From Sphingomonas caeni (GTDB lineage: Bacteria > Pseudomonadota > Alphaproteobacteria > Sphingomonadales > Sphingomonadaceae): a stretch of DNA of 64,000 bases. The position numbers and the translations under genes are program-made. Location: NCBI RefSeq assembly GCF_026013415.1, contig NZ_JAPDOK010000007.1:62001-126000 (forward strand), read 5' to 3'. The notes below the pieces were generated by a model. It was not told where the DNA came from and did no database searches. It was given only the letters and a program-made list of their open reading frames with translations. Of this stretch, positions 45,568-54,733 are shown in pieces. Numbering within the stretch: position 1 is the first letter of the stretch; the number at the start of each line of letters is the position of its first letter.

Positions 45568-46518
45568 ATGATCCGCATGTGCCTGAGTGCGATGTTGCTG
45601 CTGACCGCATGGCTCGTCCCCGCCCATGCGCAGGGGAACAACCAGGCCGGAGTCGATTCGGCAAACGCGCTGCCCGACGATTTCCGCGGGCGAATCAGCT
45701 ATTTCGGCAACCATTCGGGCGAGGTCGTCTCGACCCTCACGATCAGCGGCGGCCCCAAGAAGGACTGCCCCCGCCCCGATCATCGCTGCCCCGAGCGGAT
45801 CGGCGGCAGCCTCGAGATCGAGCTCGAGTTCGACGGCGACATCGTCAAGGGCAATTTCCGCGGCACCGGCGGCCTGCGCGATTCCCAGCTGATCGGCCGC
45901 CGCGTCGGATCGCAATGCCGCCTATACGACCTGACCGACGGTTCGGTGTGGCAGGGCCGCTGCGACGCCCAGGGCTTTCAGGGCGGGGTGAAGAGCGTTC
46001 CCAATGCCAATGTGCAGATCACCTTGTCGTTCGAGGCGGTGGGGACCAAGGTACGCGACTATTCGGAATGGGAGCGCCGCCGCCGCGCCGCGTGGCTGCG
46101 CAAGCGGCATTACCAGATCCTGCGCGCGCAATATGAGGGCAATGGCCCGATCGAACTGCGCTTCGCCGCCGCGGTCGAACTCGACGCATTCAACTGGTCG
46201 CTCGACGGTTTCCGCGCGGGAAGCATGACCAATATTCACAAGACCAAGGCGAAACGCGGCGCTTACGAGATCAGCGGCGACTTCACGCTGGAGAGCGGCG
46301 CCAAGGGCTCGGTGCGCGCCCGCGTCGAGAATGAGCAGATCGTCTGCCTCGAATATTGGGACATCCCGGGCGTCTGCCGCCCGCTGGCGATGCCCAACCC
46401 CCCGCCCGATCCGGAGGACCAGCCCCCGGCCGAAACCTCGTGGCTGCTGCCCAGCACGCCACAGCCGCAGCCGGTCCAGCTCGCGATGCGGCTGGCGAAT
46501 GTGCGGCTGACGCGGTAG
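45568..46518 (+). CDS. Secreted protein of unknown function
   Basis: 316 residues from the ATG at 45568 ('aaagggg' upstream). Signal peptide to 'VPAHAQG'. The body is beta-rich with two Cys-containing turns ('KKDCPRPDHRCPERIGG', 'GSQCRLYDLTDGSVWQGRCD') and a second region with 'GPIELRFAAAVELDAFNW'. The tail is Pro-rich and looks disordered. I do not recognise a family. It stands alone upstream of the ribosomal operon. Confidence 0.7.
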   Translation: MIRMCLSAMLLLTAWLVPAHAQGNNQAGVDSANALPDDFRGRISYFGNHSGEVVSTLTISGGPKKDCPRPDHRCPERIGGSLEIELEFDGDIVKGNFRGTGGLRDSQLIGRRVGSQCRLYDLTDGSVWQGRCDAQGFQGGVKSVPNANVQITLSFEAVGTKVRDYSEWERRRRAAWLRKRHYQILRAQYEGNGPIELRFAAAVELDAFNWSLDGFRAGSMTNIHKTKAKRGAYEISGDFTLESGAKGSVRARVENEQIVCLEYWDIPGVCRPLAMPNPPPDPEDQPPAETSWLLPSTPQPQPVQLAMRLANVRLTR

Positions 46519-46671
46519 CGCCGACGCATGTCCCATAGCGGGACGGCGCGTTCGCCCGGACGCGCCGCCCGGGCGAATCCAGCCCCGCCCTTGCCTTTGC
46601 GAGGGCTTTGAGCCATAGGCCCGCCTCCCGAAGGGGTTTTGAGCACGACTCAACGCCCGTTTCGGCATTTG

Positions 46672-46722
46672 AGACGATAGCCGGAGGGGCGTCCGCATGG
46701 TGCGGCGTCAGCGATCGGCCAA
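46672..46722 (+). promoter_or_regulatory. Candidate S6:S18-binding leader of rpsF
   Basis: A 'ccg' (46681-46683) lies in an unpaired side region next to a stem 'ccgc..gcgg' whose loop contains 'ggt' (46699-46701), closed by an outer pairing 'cgat'/'atcg'. CCG in a bulge and GGU in the loop are the described elements of the S6:S18 autoregulatory RNA that lies before rpsF in many bacteria. Drawn by eye only. Confidence 0.45.
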
Positions 46723-46737
46723 GAGAGAGAAGACCAC

Positions 46738-47112
46738 ATGGCTCTTTACGAGCATGTGTTCCTTGCGCGCCAGGATCTGGCACAGGCGCAAGTGGACGCA
46801 CTGGCGGAAGCCGCCACCAAGATCGTCGAGGACGGCAAGGGCAAGGTCGTGAAGACCGAGTCCTGGGGCCTGCGCAGCCTCGCCTATCGCATCGCCAAGA
46901 ACCGCAAGGCGCATTATGTGATGCTCGAGATCGATGCCCCCGCGGGCGTCGTCGCCGAGCTCGAGCGCCAGACCCAGATCAACGAAGACGTGATCCGTTA
47001 CATGACGGTCAAGGTCGATGCGCTCGAAGAGGGTCCGTCGGTGATGATGCGCAAGGGCGATCGCGAACGCCGCGGCCGCCGTGACCGCGACGACACCGGC
47101 TTCGGGGAGTAA
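46738..47112 (+). CDS. rpsF: 30S ribosomal protein S6
   Basis: 124 residues. '[20 protein letters not shown]' at the start and '[20 protein letters not shown]' are characteristic S6 sequence. It pairs with S18 on the small-subunit platform. The C-terminal tail is highly basic and acidic in turn ([12 protein letters not shown]). First gene of rpsF-rpsR-rplI. Confidence 0.97.
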   Translation: MALYEHVFLARQDLAQAQVDALAEAATKIVEDGKGKVVKTESWGLRSLAYRIAKNRKAHYVMLEIDAPAGVVAELERQTQINEDVIRYMTVKVDALEEGPSVMMRKGDRERRGRRDRDDTGFGE

Positions 47113-47117
47113 GAGAC

Positions 47118-47342
47118 ATGGCACGACCCTTTTTCCGCCGCCGCAAGAGCTGCCCCTTCTCCGCGAAGGACGCGCCCCGGATCGACTACAAGGACGTCCG
47201 GCTGCTGCAGGGCTTCGTTTCGGAGCGCGGCAAGATCGTCCCCTCGCGCATCACCTCGGTGAGCGCGAAGAAGCAGCGCGAGCTGGCCACCGCCATCAAG
47301 CGCTCGCGCCACCTGGGCCTGCTGCCCTACATCGTGAAGTAA
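47118..47342 (+). CDS. rpsR: 30S ribosomal protein S18
   Basis: 74 residues. '[20 protein letters not shown]' and '[20 protein letters not shown]' are typical S18, including the single Cys. It starts 5 bp after rpsF and ends 12 bp before rplI. Confidence 0.97.
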   Translation: MARPFFRRRKSCPFSAKDAPRIDYKDVRLLQGFVSERGKIVPSRITSVSAKKQRELATAIKRSRHLGLLPYIVK

Positions 47343-47354
47343 GGAGCAGACGCA

Positions 47355-47966
47355 ATGGATGTCATTCTGCTGGAACGCGTCGAGAAGCTCGGCGCCATCG
47401 GCGACGTGGTTCGGGTGAAGGACGGCTTCGCCCGCAACTTCCTTCTGCCCAACAAAAAGGCGCTGCGCGCCAACGAAGCCAACAAGAAGGTCTTCGAAGC
47501 CAATCGTGAGCGCCTGGTCGCCGAAAATGCGAGCCGCCGCGTCGATGCGGAGAAGGAATCGAAGAGCCTCGAGGGCGTTTCGGTCACCCTGATCCGCCAG
47601 GCGTCGAACACCGGCCAGCTCTACGGCTCGGTCGCGGTGCGCGACATCGTCGAGGCGCTGGTTGCCGACAATCACAAGGTGAGCAAGTCGCAGGTCGTGC
47701 TCGACAAGCCGATCAAGGCGATCGGCGTGTACGAGATCCGCGTCGCGCTGCACCCCGAAGTGTCGGTGACCGTCAAGGTCAACGTCGCCCGCTCGCCCGA
47801 AGAGGCGGACATGCAGGCGCAGGGCGTCGACGTGATGGCGGCGATGTTCGAGAAGGACGATGCCGGCTTCGTCGAGGCCTATGATCCCAATGCGGAGCCC
47901 GGCGCCACCGCCGAGGTTCAGCCCGAGGCCGAAGAACCGGCCGCCGAGGGCGACGCCGAGGCCTGA
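47355..47966 (+). CDS. rplI: 50S ribosomal protein L9
   Basis: 203 residues, longer than the usual ~150 because of an acidic C-terminal extension (from about residue 165) that is common in alphaproteobacteria. 'MDVILLERVEKLGAIGDVVR' and 'VKDGFARNFLLPNKKALRAN' are the conserved L9 N-domain. 'aaggag' precedes the ATG. Followed by a strong terminator. Confidence 0.97.
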   Translation: MDVILLERVEKLGAIGDVVRVKDGFARNFLLPNKKALRANEANKKVFEANRERLVAENASRRVDAEKESKSLEGVSVTLIRQASNTGQLYGSVAVRDIVEALVADNHKVSKSQVVLDKPIKAIGVYEIRVALHPEVSVTVKVNVARSPEEADMQAQGVDVMAAMFEKDDAGFVEAYDPNAEPGATAEVQPEAEEPAAEGDAEA

Positions 47967-47990
47967 GCCTCAGCCGCTACGCAACAAAGA

Positions 47991-48026
47991 GGGCCGCTCC
48001 GGAATGCCGGGGCGGCCCTTTTGTTT
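47991..48026 (+). terminator. Rho-independent terminator of rpsF-rpsR-rplI
   Basis: 'gggccgc' (47991-47997) pairs with 'gcggccc' (48012-48018), followed by 'ttttgtttt'. It lies 25 bp after the rplI stop. Confidence 0.9.
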
Positions 48027-48046
48027 TGGGCGACATATCCCATTCC

Positions 48047-48130
48047 CCGTTCGTGCTGAGCTTGTCGAAGCACTGTCCTTCTGTCGGCCGAAGAAGAAAG
48101 ACAGCCCTTCGACAAGCTCAGGGCGAACGG
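48047..48130. repeat. 84-bp inverted repeat 'gagcttgtcgaag' type (R4)
   Basis: The outer arms 'ccgttcgtgctgagcttgtc' and 'gacaagctcagggcgaacgg' are inverted with few mismatches. This palindrome type is found as interspersed extragenic sequence in many proteobacteria (established style, not verified by search). Confidence 0.75.
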
Positions 48131-48163
48131 AGGGCGGTGGAATTCTGATGGCGCTGCAATGGC

Positions 48164-48197
48164 AAAGGGGCCGCGCGGCAGTGCCGGCGGCCCCTTT
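48164..48197. terminator. Two-way terminator-like hairpin
   Basis: 'aaaggggccgc' (48164-48174) and 'gcggcccctttc' starting at 48187 form an 11-bp perfect stem flanked by A and T runs, so it can end transcripts from either side. It lies 31 bp beyond the stop of the 25-codon minus-strand ORF. Confidence 0.65.
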
Positions 48198-48227
48198 CTC
48201 CTCGGGTGAAGATGCTATTGGGCTGCC

Positions 48228-48305
48228 TCAGGGGCAGGCCACACAAGCGCCGATCATCGCCGCGAGCGGGATGAGTGCGAATAGAACTGGAACGACCTTG
48301 TGCAT
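48228..48305 (-). CDS. Possible 25-residue hydrophobic peptide
   Basis: ATG at 48305, stop at 48228. The peptide is one hydrophobic stretch ('VVPVLFALIPLAAMIGAC') with two C-terminal Cys and resembles a small membrane or lipoprotein-like peptide. Support is indirect: a strong hairpin terminator follows on the same strand, and the surrounding 47967-48611 region has no other gene. The ribosome site is weak (agg, 7-8 bp before the ATG). Confidence 0.35.
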   Translation of the reverse strand: MHKVVPVLFALIPLAAMIGACVACP

Positions 48306-48611
48306 ATCGATGCCTGTCCGTTTCTTGCCTGTTAGAACGACCCGGCGGGGGGAAGGTTGCGTCAAGATGAACAACCCGTTGACGCTTCCGCCCCCTTTGC
48401 CCGCCACGGCGCATTTTCCGACCGTTTCGGCGCCACCCCGTCGCGGCCCGCGGGGAAGATACGGCGCGACGGCCGCCGCGGATTTGCGTCGGCGGATATC
48501 CTTAACCGGGTTTCTACGGATTGTTTTGGCTGGCCGTTAAGGCGATCTGGGCAAAGCTTTGTATACCATCCGCGAATCGTTCCGGATCGGATTCCCGTGG
48601 GGGGAATTCCA

Positions 48612-49325
48612 GTGCGTACCAATGCCAAGTTCCCGGCCGCGCTCGGCCTGTGCTCGATCGCCCTGATCGCCGCCGCTGCGCCCACCCAGGCGCCCGCTCA
48701 CCTGCCCGTCTGGCGGGGGCTCGAGGCGGGGGTGCTCCAGCAGGTCAATTACGCCCGCACCCATCCTTACGAATATGCCCAGGGGCTGCGCGAATATCGC
48801 AGCCATATCCGGGGCGGCATCCTCTACCTGCCGGGCGATCCGGGCGGCATCTACACCAATGAGGGCACCGCCGCGGTCGACGAGGCGATCGAGTTCCTCG
48901 AAGCGCAGGAGCCCCTGCCACCCCTCACCGAGGGCCAGATCCTCGCGCTCGCCGCGGGCGACCATGCCGATGCGCAGGGCCGCATGGGCGAGGTCGGCCA
49001 TATCTCGAGCGACGGCGCCGATCCGGGCGATCGCGTCAAGCGCCGCGGCGGCGACATCTATGTCGGCGAGAGCATCTCGTACGGCTTCGACGATGCCGAG
49101 AATGTCGTCCGCCAGCTGATCGTCGATGACGGCGTGCCCGACCGGGGCCATCGCGACCTGCTCTTCACGCGCGATTTCCGCTTCGCCGGCGTCGGCTGCG
49201 GCACGCACCGCGAATATCGCTATATGTGCGTCATCGACCTGAGCAGCACCGTCAACGGCGCCCCGGAGATGCCCGAATGGGCTTCGAACCGCGGCGCGAA
49301 GACCTTCGTCTATCGCGGCAACTGA
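48612..49325 (+). CDS. Secreted CAP-domain (SCP/PR1-like) protein
   Basis: 237 residues from the GTG at 48612, which follows 'ggggggaa' at good distance; the open frame is longer upstream but not protein-like. Signal peptide to about 'PTQAPAHL'. The CAP fold is shown by 'LQQVNYARTHPYEYAQGL', 'AAGDHADAQGRMGEVGHISS', 'GDRVKRRG', 'YVGESISYG' and 'GHRDLLFTRDFRFAGVGCG'. CAP proteins bind lipids or act extracellularly; the bacterial role is mostly unknown. Confidence 0.85.
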   Translation: MRTNAKFPAALGLCSIALIAAAAPTQAPAHLPVWRGLEAGVLQQVNYARTHPYEYAQGLREYRSHIRGGILYLPGDPGGIYTNEGTAAVDEAIEFLEAQEPLPPLTEGQILALAAGDHADAQGRMGEVGHISSDGADPGDRVKRRGGDIYVGESISYGFDDAENVVRQLIVDDGVPDRGHRDLLFTRDFRFAGVGCGTHREYRYMCVIDLSSTVNGAPEMPEWASNRGAKTFVYRGN

Positions 49326-49328
49326 AGC

Positions 49329-49721
49329 CTAGAGGTTGCGGCCATAGGTGATCACCTGGCGCTGGCCCGGTGCGATGGTGAAGCGGTTCGCCGGCGACTG
49401 GAGCCAGTTGCACGATTCATGAGTGCAGGTGCCGGTGCGGCCGACCATCAGATCCCAGCAGCCCGCGCCGATCGTGAACGACATGCTCGAATTGTTGGGG
49501 ATCTCCGACTGGCTGCCGCCCAGGCGATTGAGCCCATAGCTGAGCGCGCTGCAGCGCGAGAGCGTCACCACGTCGATCCCGACGCCGCTGGTGTTGCGGA
49601 TGACCAGGGTGGCGGGCTGCTCGCCCTTGCGGATCAGCGCGCCCCCCGTGACGCTGGCACAGGACGAAAGCGCGATGGATGCAGCCACCAGCGCGGCGGC
49701 GGACGGGCGAAGCAGCTTCAT
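49329..49721 (-). CDS. Small lipoprotein
   Basis: 130 residues from the ATG at 49721. The signal sequence ends in the lipobox 'ALSSC', so the mature protein is lipid-anchored. The mature part is beta-rich with four Cys ('LSRCSALS', 'GAGCWDLM', 'RTGTCTHESCNW'). Function unknown. It ends 3 bp from the convergent CAP-domain gene. Confidence 0.75.
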   Translation of the reverse strand: MKLLRPSAAALVAASIALSSCASVTGGALIRKGEQPATLVIRNTSGVGIDVVTLSRCSALSYGLNRLGGSQSEIPNNSSMSFTIGAGCWDLMVGRTGTCTHESCNWLQSPANRFTIAPGQRQVITYGRNL

Positions 49722-49862
49722 CGACGGACCCCTTATCTTCCTGACATCGCGGGCTAGCTTGCGATCGCCCGTGCAAGCACCCCCCAATTGGGGGCAGGCC
49801 CCTCGCGTTAACCTGCGCCAAGCTCTTTTCGGCTAGGGTACCGGGCATCAGGAGAAACCGTC

Positions 49863-50057
49863 ATGAAATTTGTCGAACTCAAGTCTCGCGGCGGCGATTA
49901 TTTCGTGGTGGCCCAGAACATCGCCTACCTTCGCGCGGACGAAAATGGGCAGACCAAGGTCGGCATGGTCGGCGGCGACTCGCTGCTCGTCGTGGGCAGC
50001 ATGCGGGAGGTCGCGGCGCAGGTGACGGCGGGCGTGGAAGCCGGCGGCGAAGGGTAG
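49863..50057 (+). CDS. Small protein, distantly FlbD-like
   Basis: 64 residues starting 'MKFVELKSRGGDYFVVAQNI' after an 'aggagaaa' ribosome site. The pattern (short strands, a residue pair 'NIAYLRAD', then 'VVGSMREVAAQV') loosely recalls FlbD-type small proteins but no flagellar genes are near. Function unknown. It stands alone upstream of an R2 repeat. Confidence 0.55.
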   Translation: MKFVELKSRGGDYFVVAQNIAYLRADENGQTKVGMVGGDSLLVVGSMREVAAQVTAGVEAGGEG

Positions 50058-50089
50058 AGTCCGGGCTCAGTAGCGCACCAGGCTGGGCC

Positions 50090-50264
50090 GTCCCAGCATG
50101 TGAAAGTTGACACTGGCTTCACACTATCGCGCATGTTTTCCGCCGCGCAGTTCCCTCGGGGGGAAACGCGTTGTTCGCTTTGGGCAGGTCGACAGGGTCA
50201 AAGAGCGGCCGGAGCGACTGGCTGCGCGAGCCAAGCAGGCGAAATCCTACATTGCAAGGGCTTG
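50090..50264 (+). repeat. ~175-bp dispersed repeat, family R2 (copy B)
   Basis: Matches 10471-10647 from 'gtcccagcatgtgaaagttg' to 'gaaatcctacattgcaaggg' with the same order of blocks. It lies between the small gene ending at 50057 and the 3' end of mutL. Confidence 0.8.
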
Positions 50265-50308
50265 GGAGTGGACTCGACGAACCACGCCCTGCAACGCCAA
50301 TTGAGCAA

Positions 50309-52123
50309 TCACTTCCTTCCGAACAACTTCTCGATATCGCCGTGCGCCAATTTCACCCAGGTCGGGCGGCCATGGTTGCATTGGCCCGAATGGGGGGTGA
50401 CCTCCATCTCGCGGAGCAGCGCGTTCATTTCGGCGACCGAGAGGATGCGGCCGGCGCGGACCGAGCCGTGGCAGGCCATGGTCGCGGCGACATGATCGAG
50501 CCGCTCCTTGAGGCTAAGGGCCTCGTCGAAGCTGGCGAGTTCGTCGGCGAGATCGGTGACGAGGCCGTGGACATCGCCCTGCCCCAGCGCAGCGGGCGTG
50601 GCGCGGACGAGCATCGCGCGCGGGCCGAAGCGTTCGAGGTCGAGGCCGAACGCGGCCAGCTCCGCGGCGCGGGCTTCGAGGCGGTCGCACGCCGGCTCGT
50701 CGAGTTCGACGACCTCGGGAAGGAGGAGCGCCTGGCTCGCCACGCCCCCGCCCTGCATCGCTCGGCGCATCCGTTCGAGGACGAGGCGTTCGTGCGCGGC
50801 ATGCTGGTCGACCAGGACGAGGCCGTCCTCGGCCTCGGCGACGATATAGGTCTTGGCGACCTGGCCCCGGGCGACACCGAGGGGGTGTTGGAGGGTGGCG
50901 GGAACAGCTTCGGTGGCGGGTTCGGCGCGAGCCATGGGGGGTGGGGTCAGGAAGGTCGGGCGGCGGTCGTGGACTGCAGTGCCAGCTCCGTAGCCGTCAT
51001 CCCGGCGAAAGCCGGGACCCAGGGCCCCAAACGATGTCTGTAGTAACTCTGGGTCCCGGCTTTCGCCGGGATGACGGTCTGGAAAGGAGCCAGGCTGCCA
51101 CATGCCCAGCGCACTCTCGCTCGGCCGCTGCACGCTGCGATGCCCCGCCGCATCGAGCGCCCGCCGCAGCCCGCTCACGATCAGCCCCCGCGCCAGCGCC
51201 GGGTCGCGGAAGCGGACTTCGGTCTTGGCGGGGTGGACGTTCACATCGACCGCGTCCGCCGGCACGTCGAGGAACAGCGCGACCACCGGATGCCGGTCGC
51301 GCGCGAGCATCTCGGCATAGGCGCCGCGGACCGCGCCCGCGAGGAGGCGGTCCTTCACGGGCCGTCCGTTGACGAAGAGATATTGATGGTCCGCCACGCC
51401 GCGGTTGAAGGTCGGCAGGCCCGCGACCCCGCCGAGCACCAGCCCCTCGCGCTCGAAATCGATCGCGACGCTGTTGTCGAACAGCGCCCGGTCGGTCAGC
51501 GCCGCGACGCGCTCGGGGCGGGTCTCGCCGCCCTGGACCTGGAGCACGCGGCGGCCGTCATGCTCGACCGAGAAGGCGATATCGGGCCGCGCCATGGCGA
51601 GGCGCTTCACCACATCGAGGCAGGCGGCATATTCGGACCGCGCCGAGCGCAGGAATTTGCGCCGCGCCGGCACCCGCTCGAACAATTGCTCGACGCGGAC
51701 GCGCGTGCCGGGCGGAAGCGCCGCCGGCCCTTCGCGCTCGACCGTGCCGTTATCCACCACGCGCGACCAGCCTTCCGCCCCGCGCACCCGGCTTTCGAGG
51801 CTCAGCCGCGCCACGCTGGCGATCGACGGCAACGCCTCGCCGCGAAAACCCAACGTGGTAACCTGATCGATCGCGTCGTCGGGCAGCTTCGAGGTGGCGT
51901 GACGCTCGAGCGCCAGCGCCATTTCGGACGGGCTCATGCCGCACCCGTCATCGACCACTTCGACCAGCTCGGTGCCGCCCGCACCAAGGCGTATCGCGAT
52001 GCGCGTGGCGCCCGCGTCGATCGCGTTTTCCGTCAATTCCTTCAACGCGCTGGCGGGCCGTTCGACCACTTCGCCGGCGGCGATTCGATTGACCAGATGC
52101 TCAGGGAGACGGCGTATTGACAC
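50309..52123 (-). CDS. mutL: DNA mismatch repair protein MutL
   Basis: 604 residues. The N-terminal GHKL ATPase has 'IAAGEVVERPASALKELTEN' and 'VVDDGCGMSPSEMALALERH', with 'TLGFRGEALPSI' behind. The C-terminal domain carries the metal-binding endonuclease motif DQHA(x)2E(x)4E: DQHA at 439-442, E445, E450, so this MutL probably nicks DNA itself, unlike E. coli MutL. Residues ~350-376 of the linker are the translation of an R1 palindromic repeat. It is divergent from mreB, with about 150 bp between. Confidence 0.96.
   Translation of the reverse strand: MSIRRLPEHLVNRIAAGEVVERPASALKELTENAIDAGATRIAIRLGAGGTELVEVVDDGCGMSPSEMALALERHATSKLPDDAIDQVTTLGFRGEALPSIASVARLSLESRVRGAEGWSRVVDNGTVEREGPAALPPGTRVRVEQLFERVPARRKFLRSARSEYAACLDVVKRLAMARPDIAFSVEHDGRRVLQVQGGETRPERVAALTDRALFDNSVAIDFEREGLVLGGVAGLPTFNRGVADHQYLFVNGRPVKDRLLAGAVRGAYAEMLARDRHPVVALFLDVPADAVDVNVHPAKTEVRFRDPALARGLIVSGLRRALDAAGHRSVQRPSESALGMWQPGSFPDRHPGESRDPELLQTSFGALGPGFRRDDGYGAGTAVHDRRPTFLTPPPMARAEPATEAVPATLQHPLGVARGQVAKTYIVAEAEDGLVLVDQHAAHERLVLERMRRAMQGGGVASQALLLPEVVELDEPACDRLEARAAELAAFGLDLERFGPRAMLVRATPAALGQGDVHGLVTDLADELASFDEALSLKERLDHVAATMACHGSVRAGRILSVAEMNALLREMEVTPHSGQCNHGRPTWVKLAHGDIEKLFGRK
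50996..51075. repeat. 80-bp palindromic repeat, family R1 (copy 3), inside mutL
   Basis: Identical in ends and length to the intergenic copies at 1258 and 10670. Here it lies within the mutL reading frame and encodes 'HPGESRDPELLQTSFGALGP' and 'GFRRDDG' in the flexible linker, without a stop codon. Confidence 0.9.
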
Positions 52124-52175
52124 AGGGGTCGCTCTAGACCAAGCGAAGGCATTCCGCGACCCGCATCCGCCATAA

Positions 52176-53315
<1,140 letters not shown>

Positions 53316-53329
53316 AAGAGTAGGGGAAG

Positions 53330-54220
53330 ATGGCGCCGCCACGCGACCGGCGCCCGGGGTTTTCTAGGCGGGCGCAGTACGGCCTATTCTTGGGATATGT
53401 GGGTGCGGTCGGCGGTGCGCTGATCGGCGCAGCCTTGCTGCTGCTCTCGACCTTTAACCCGCCCGCCTATGCCGCGGTGCGCGGCTTCTTCGCCGAGATC
53501 ACCACACCGGTCTCCTCGGGGCTCGACTGGATCAAGCGCAGCATCGCCGGCACGCCCGCGGGCATTGCCGAACATTGGGACGTCAAGGCCGAGAATGACC
53601 GGCTCAAGAAGGAGCTGGCCGACAACAACACCCTGGTCGAGCGCGCCCGCACGCTCAACCAGGAGAACCGGCGGCTGCGCGCGATGCTCAAGCTGCGCGA
53701 CGCCACCACCGACAGCGTCGTCGCCGCGCGGCTGGTCAACAGCTCGGCCTCGAGCACGCGGCGCTATGCCACGCTCAATGCGGGATCATGGCAGGGCGTG
53801 AAGCGCGGCCAGCCCGTGCGCGAACCCGACGGGCTGATCGGCCAGGTGATCGAGGTGGGGCCCAATTCGGCGCGCGTGCTGCTGATCATCGATTCGAGCA
53901 GCAACATCCCCGTGCGCCGCACCCGCGACGGCTTGCCCGCGATCGCGACGGGCCGCGGCGACGGCCAGCTCGACCTCAAGTCCGCCGCGGTCACCAGCGG
54001 CGATTTCAAGCCCGGCGACCTGTTCGTCACCTCGGGCACCGGGGGCATCTTCCCGCCCAACATCCCCGTCGCCCGCGTCGTCCGCGCGCAGGGCGTCACC
54101 GCGATCGGCCAGCCCGCCGCCAATCCCGACGCGCTCGATTTCGCGCTGGTCCAGCAACCCTTCCTGCCCGAACCCACCCCCTCCCCTTCGCCGACGCCCG
54201 GGGGTGCCGCCCCCAAATGA
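53330..54220 (+). CDS. mreC: Rod shape-determining protein MreC
   Basis: 296 residues. One membrane helix (about 20-42), a coiled coil around residues 80-115 ('ENDRLKKELADNNTLVERAR'), then the periplasmic double beta-barrel ('GLIGQVIEVGPNSARVLLII'). The C-terminus is Pro/Ser-rich. It links MreB to the periplasmic cell-wall synthases. Its stop overlaps mreD (ATGA). Confidence 0.95.
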   Translation: MAPPRDRRPGFSRRAQYGLFLGYVGAVGGALIGAALLLLSTFNPPAYAAVRGFFAEITTPVSSGLDWIKRSIAGTPAGIAEHWDVKAENDRLKKELADNNTLVERARTLNQENRRLRAMLKLRDATTDSVVAARLVNSSASSTRRYATLNAGSWQGVKRGQPVREPDGLIGQVIEVGPNSARVLLIIDSSSNIPVRRTRDGLPAIATGRGDGQLDLKSAAVTSGDFKPGDLFVTSGTGGIFPPNIPVARVVRAQGVTAIGQPAANPDALDFALVQQPFLPEPTPSPSPTPGGAAPK

Positions 54221-54726
54221 GATCGGACCATATCCCGCTGAGCCGGACCGAGGAGCGCACCCGCGCCTCGTGGCTCGCGCCGGCCACGATCGTGCTGGGT
54301 TCGCTGCTCACCCTCCTCCCCTTCGTCGCCACCTTCCCCTTCCTGCCGCCGTTCGGGCTGCTGATGCTGCTCGGCTGGCGGCTGACGCGCGCGGATACGG
54401 TCAAGGTGTGGGCGCCGGTCCCGCTCGGGCTGCTCGACGACATGGTCAGCGGCCAGCCGCTGGGCAGCGCGATGCTGCTGTGGACGATGTGCTTCATCGC
54501 GATCGACGTGCTCGACACGCGGCTGGTGTGGCGCGATTTCTGGCAGGACTGGCTGATCGCGGCGGGCGCGGCGGGCTTCTGCCTGATCGCGGGCCGGCTG
54601 ATCGCGGCACCCTTCGCCGCGCATGTCGATACCGCCCTGCTGCTCCAGATCGTGATCTGCGCCGCGCTCTTCCCGCTGATCTCCAGCCTGTGCGGCTGGC
54701 TCGACCGCGACGCGAAGAAGGGCTGA
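54217..54726 (+). CDS. mreD: Rod shape-determining protein MreD
   Basis: 169 residues with five or so hydrophobic segments and a short N-terminal cytoplasmic tail. 'PLGLLDDMVSGQPLGSAMLL' is the MreD-type 'GLL.D...G.PLG' motif. The start overlaps the mreC stop. It stabilises the MreBCD complex in the inner membrane. Confidence 0.92.
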   Translation: MRSDHIPLSRTEERTRASWLAPATIVLGSLLTLLPFVATFPFLPPFGLLMLLGWRLTRADTVKVWAPVPLGLLDDMVSGQPLGSAMLLWTMCFIAIDVLDTRLVWRDFWQDWLIAAGAAGFCLIAGRLIAAPFAAHVDTALLLQIVICAALFPLISSLCGWLDRDAKKG

Positions 54727-54733
54727 CGCGGCG

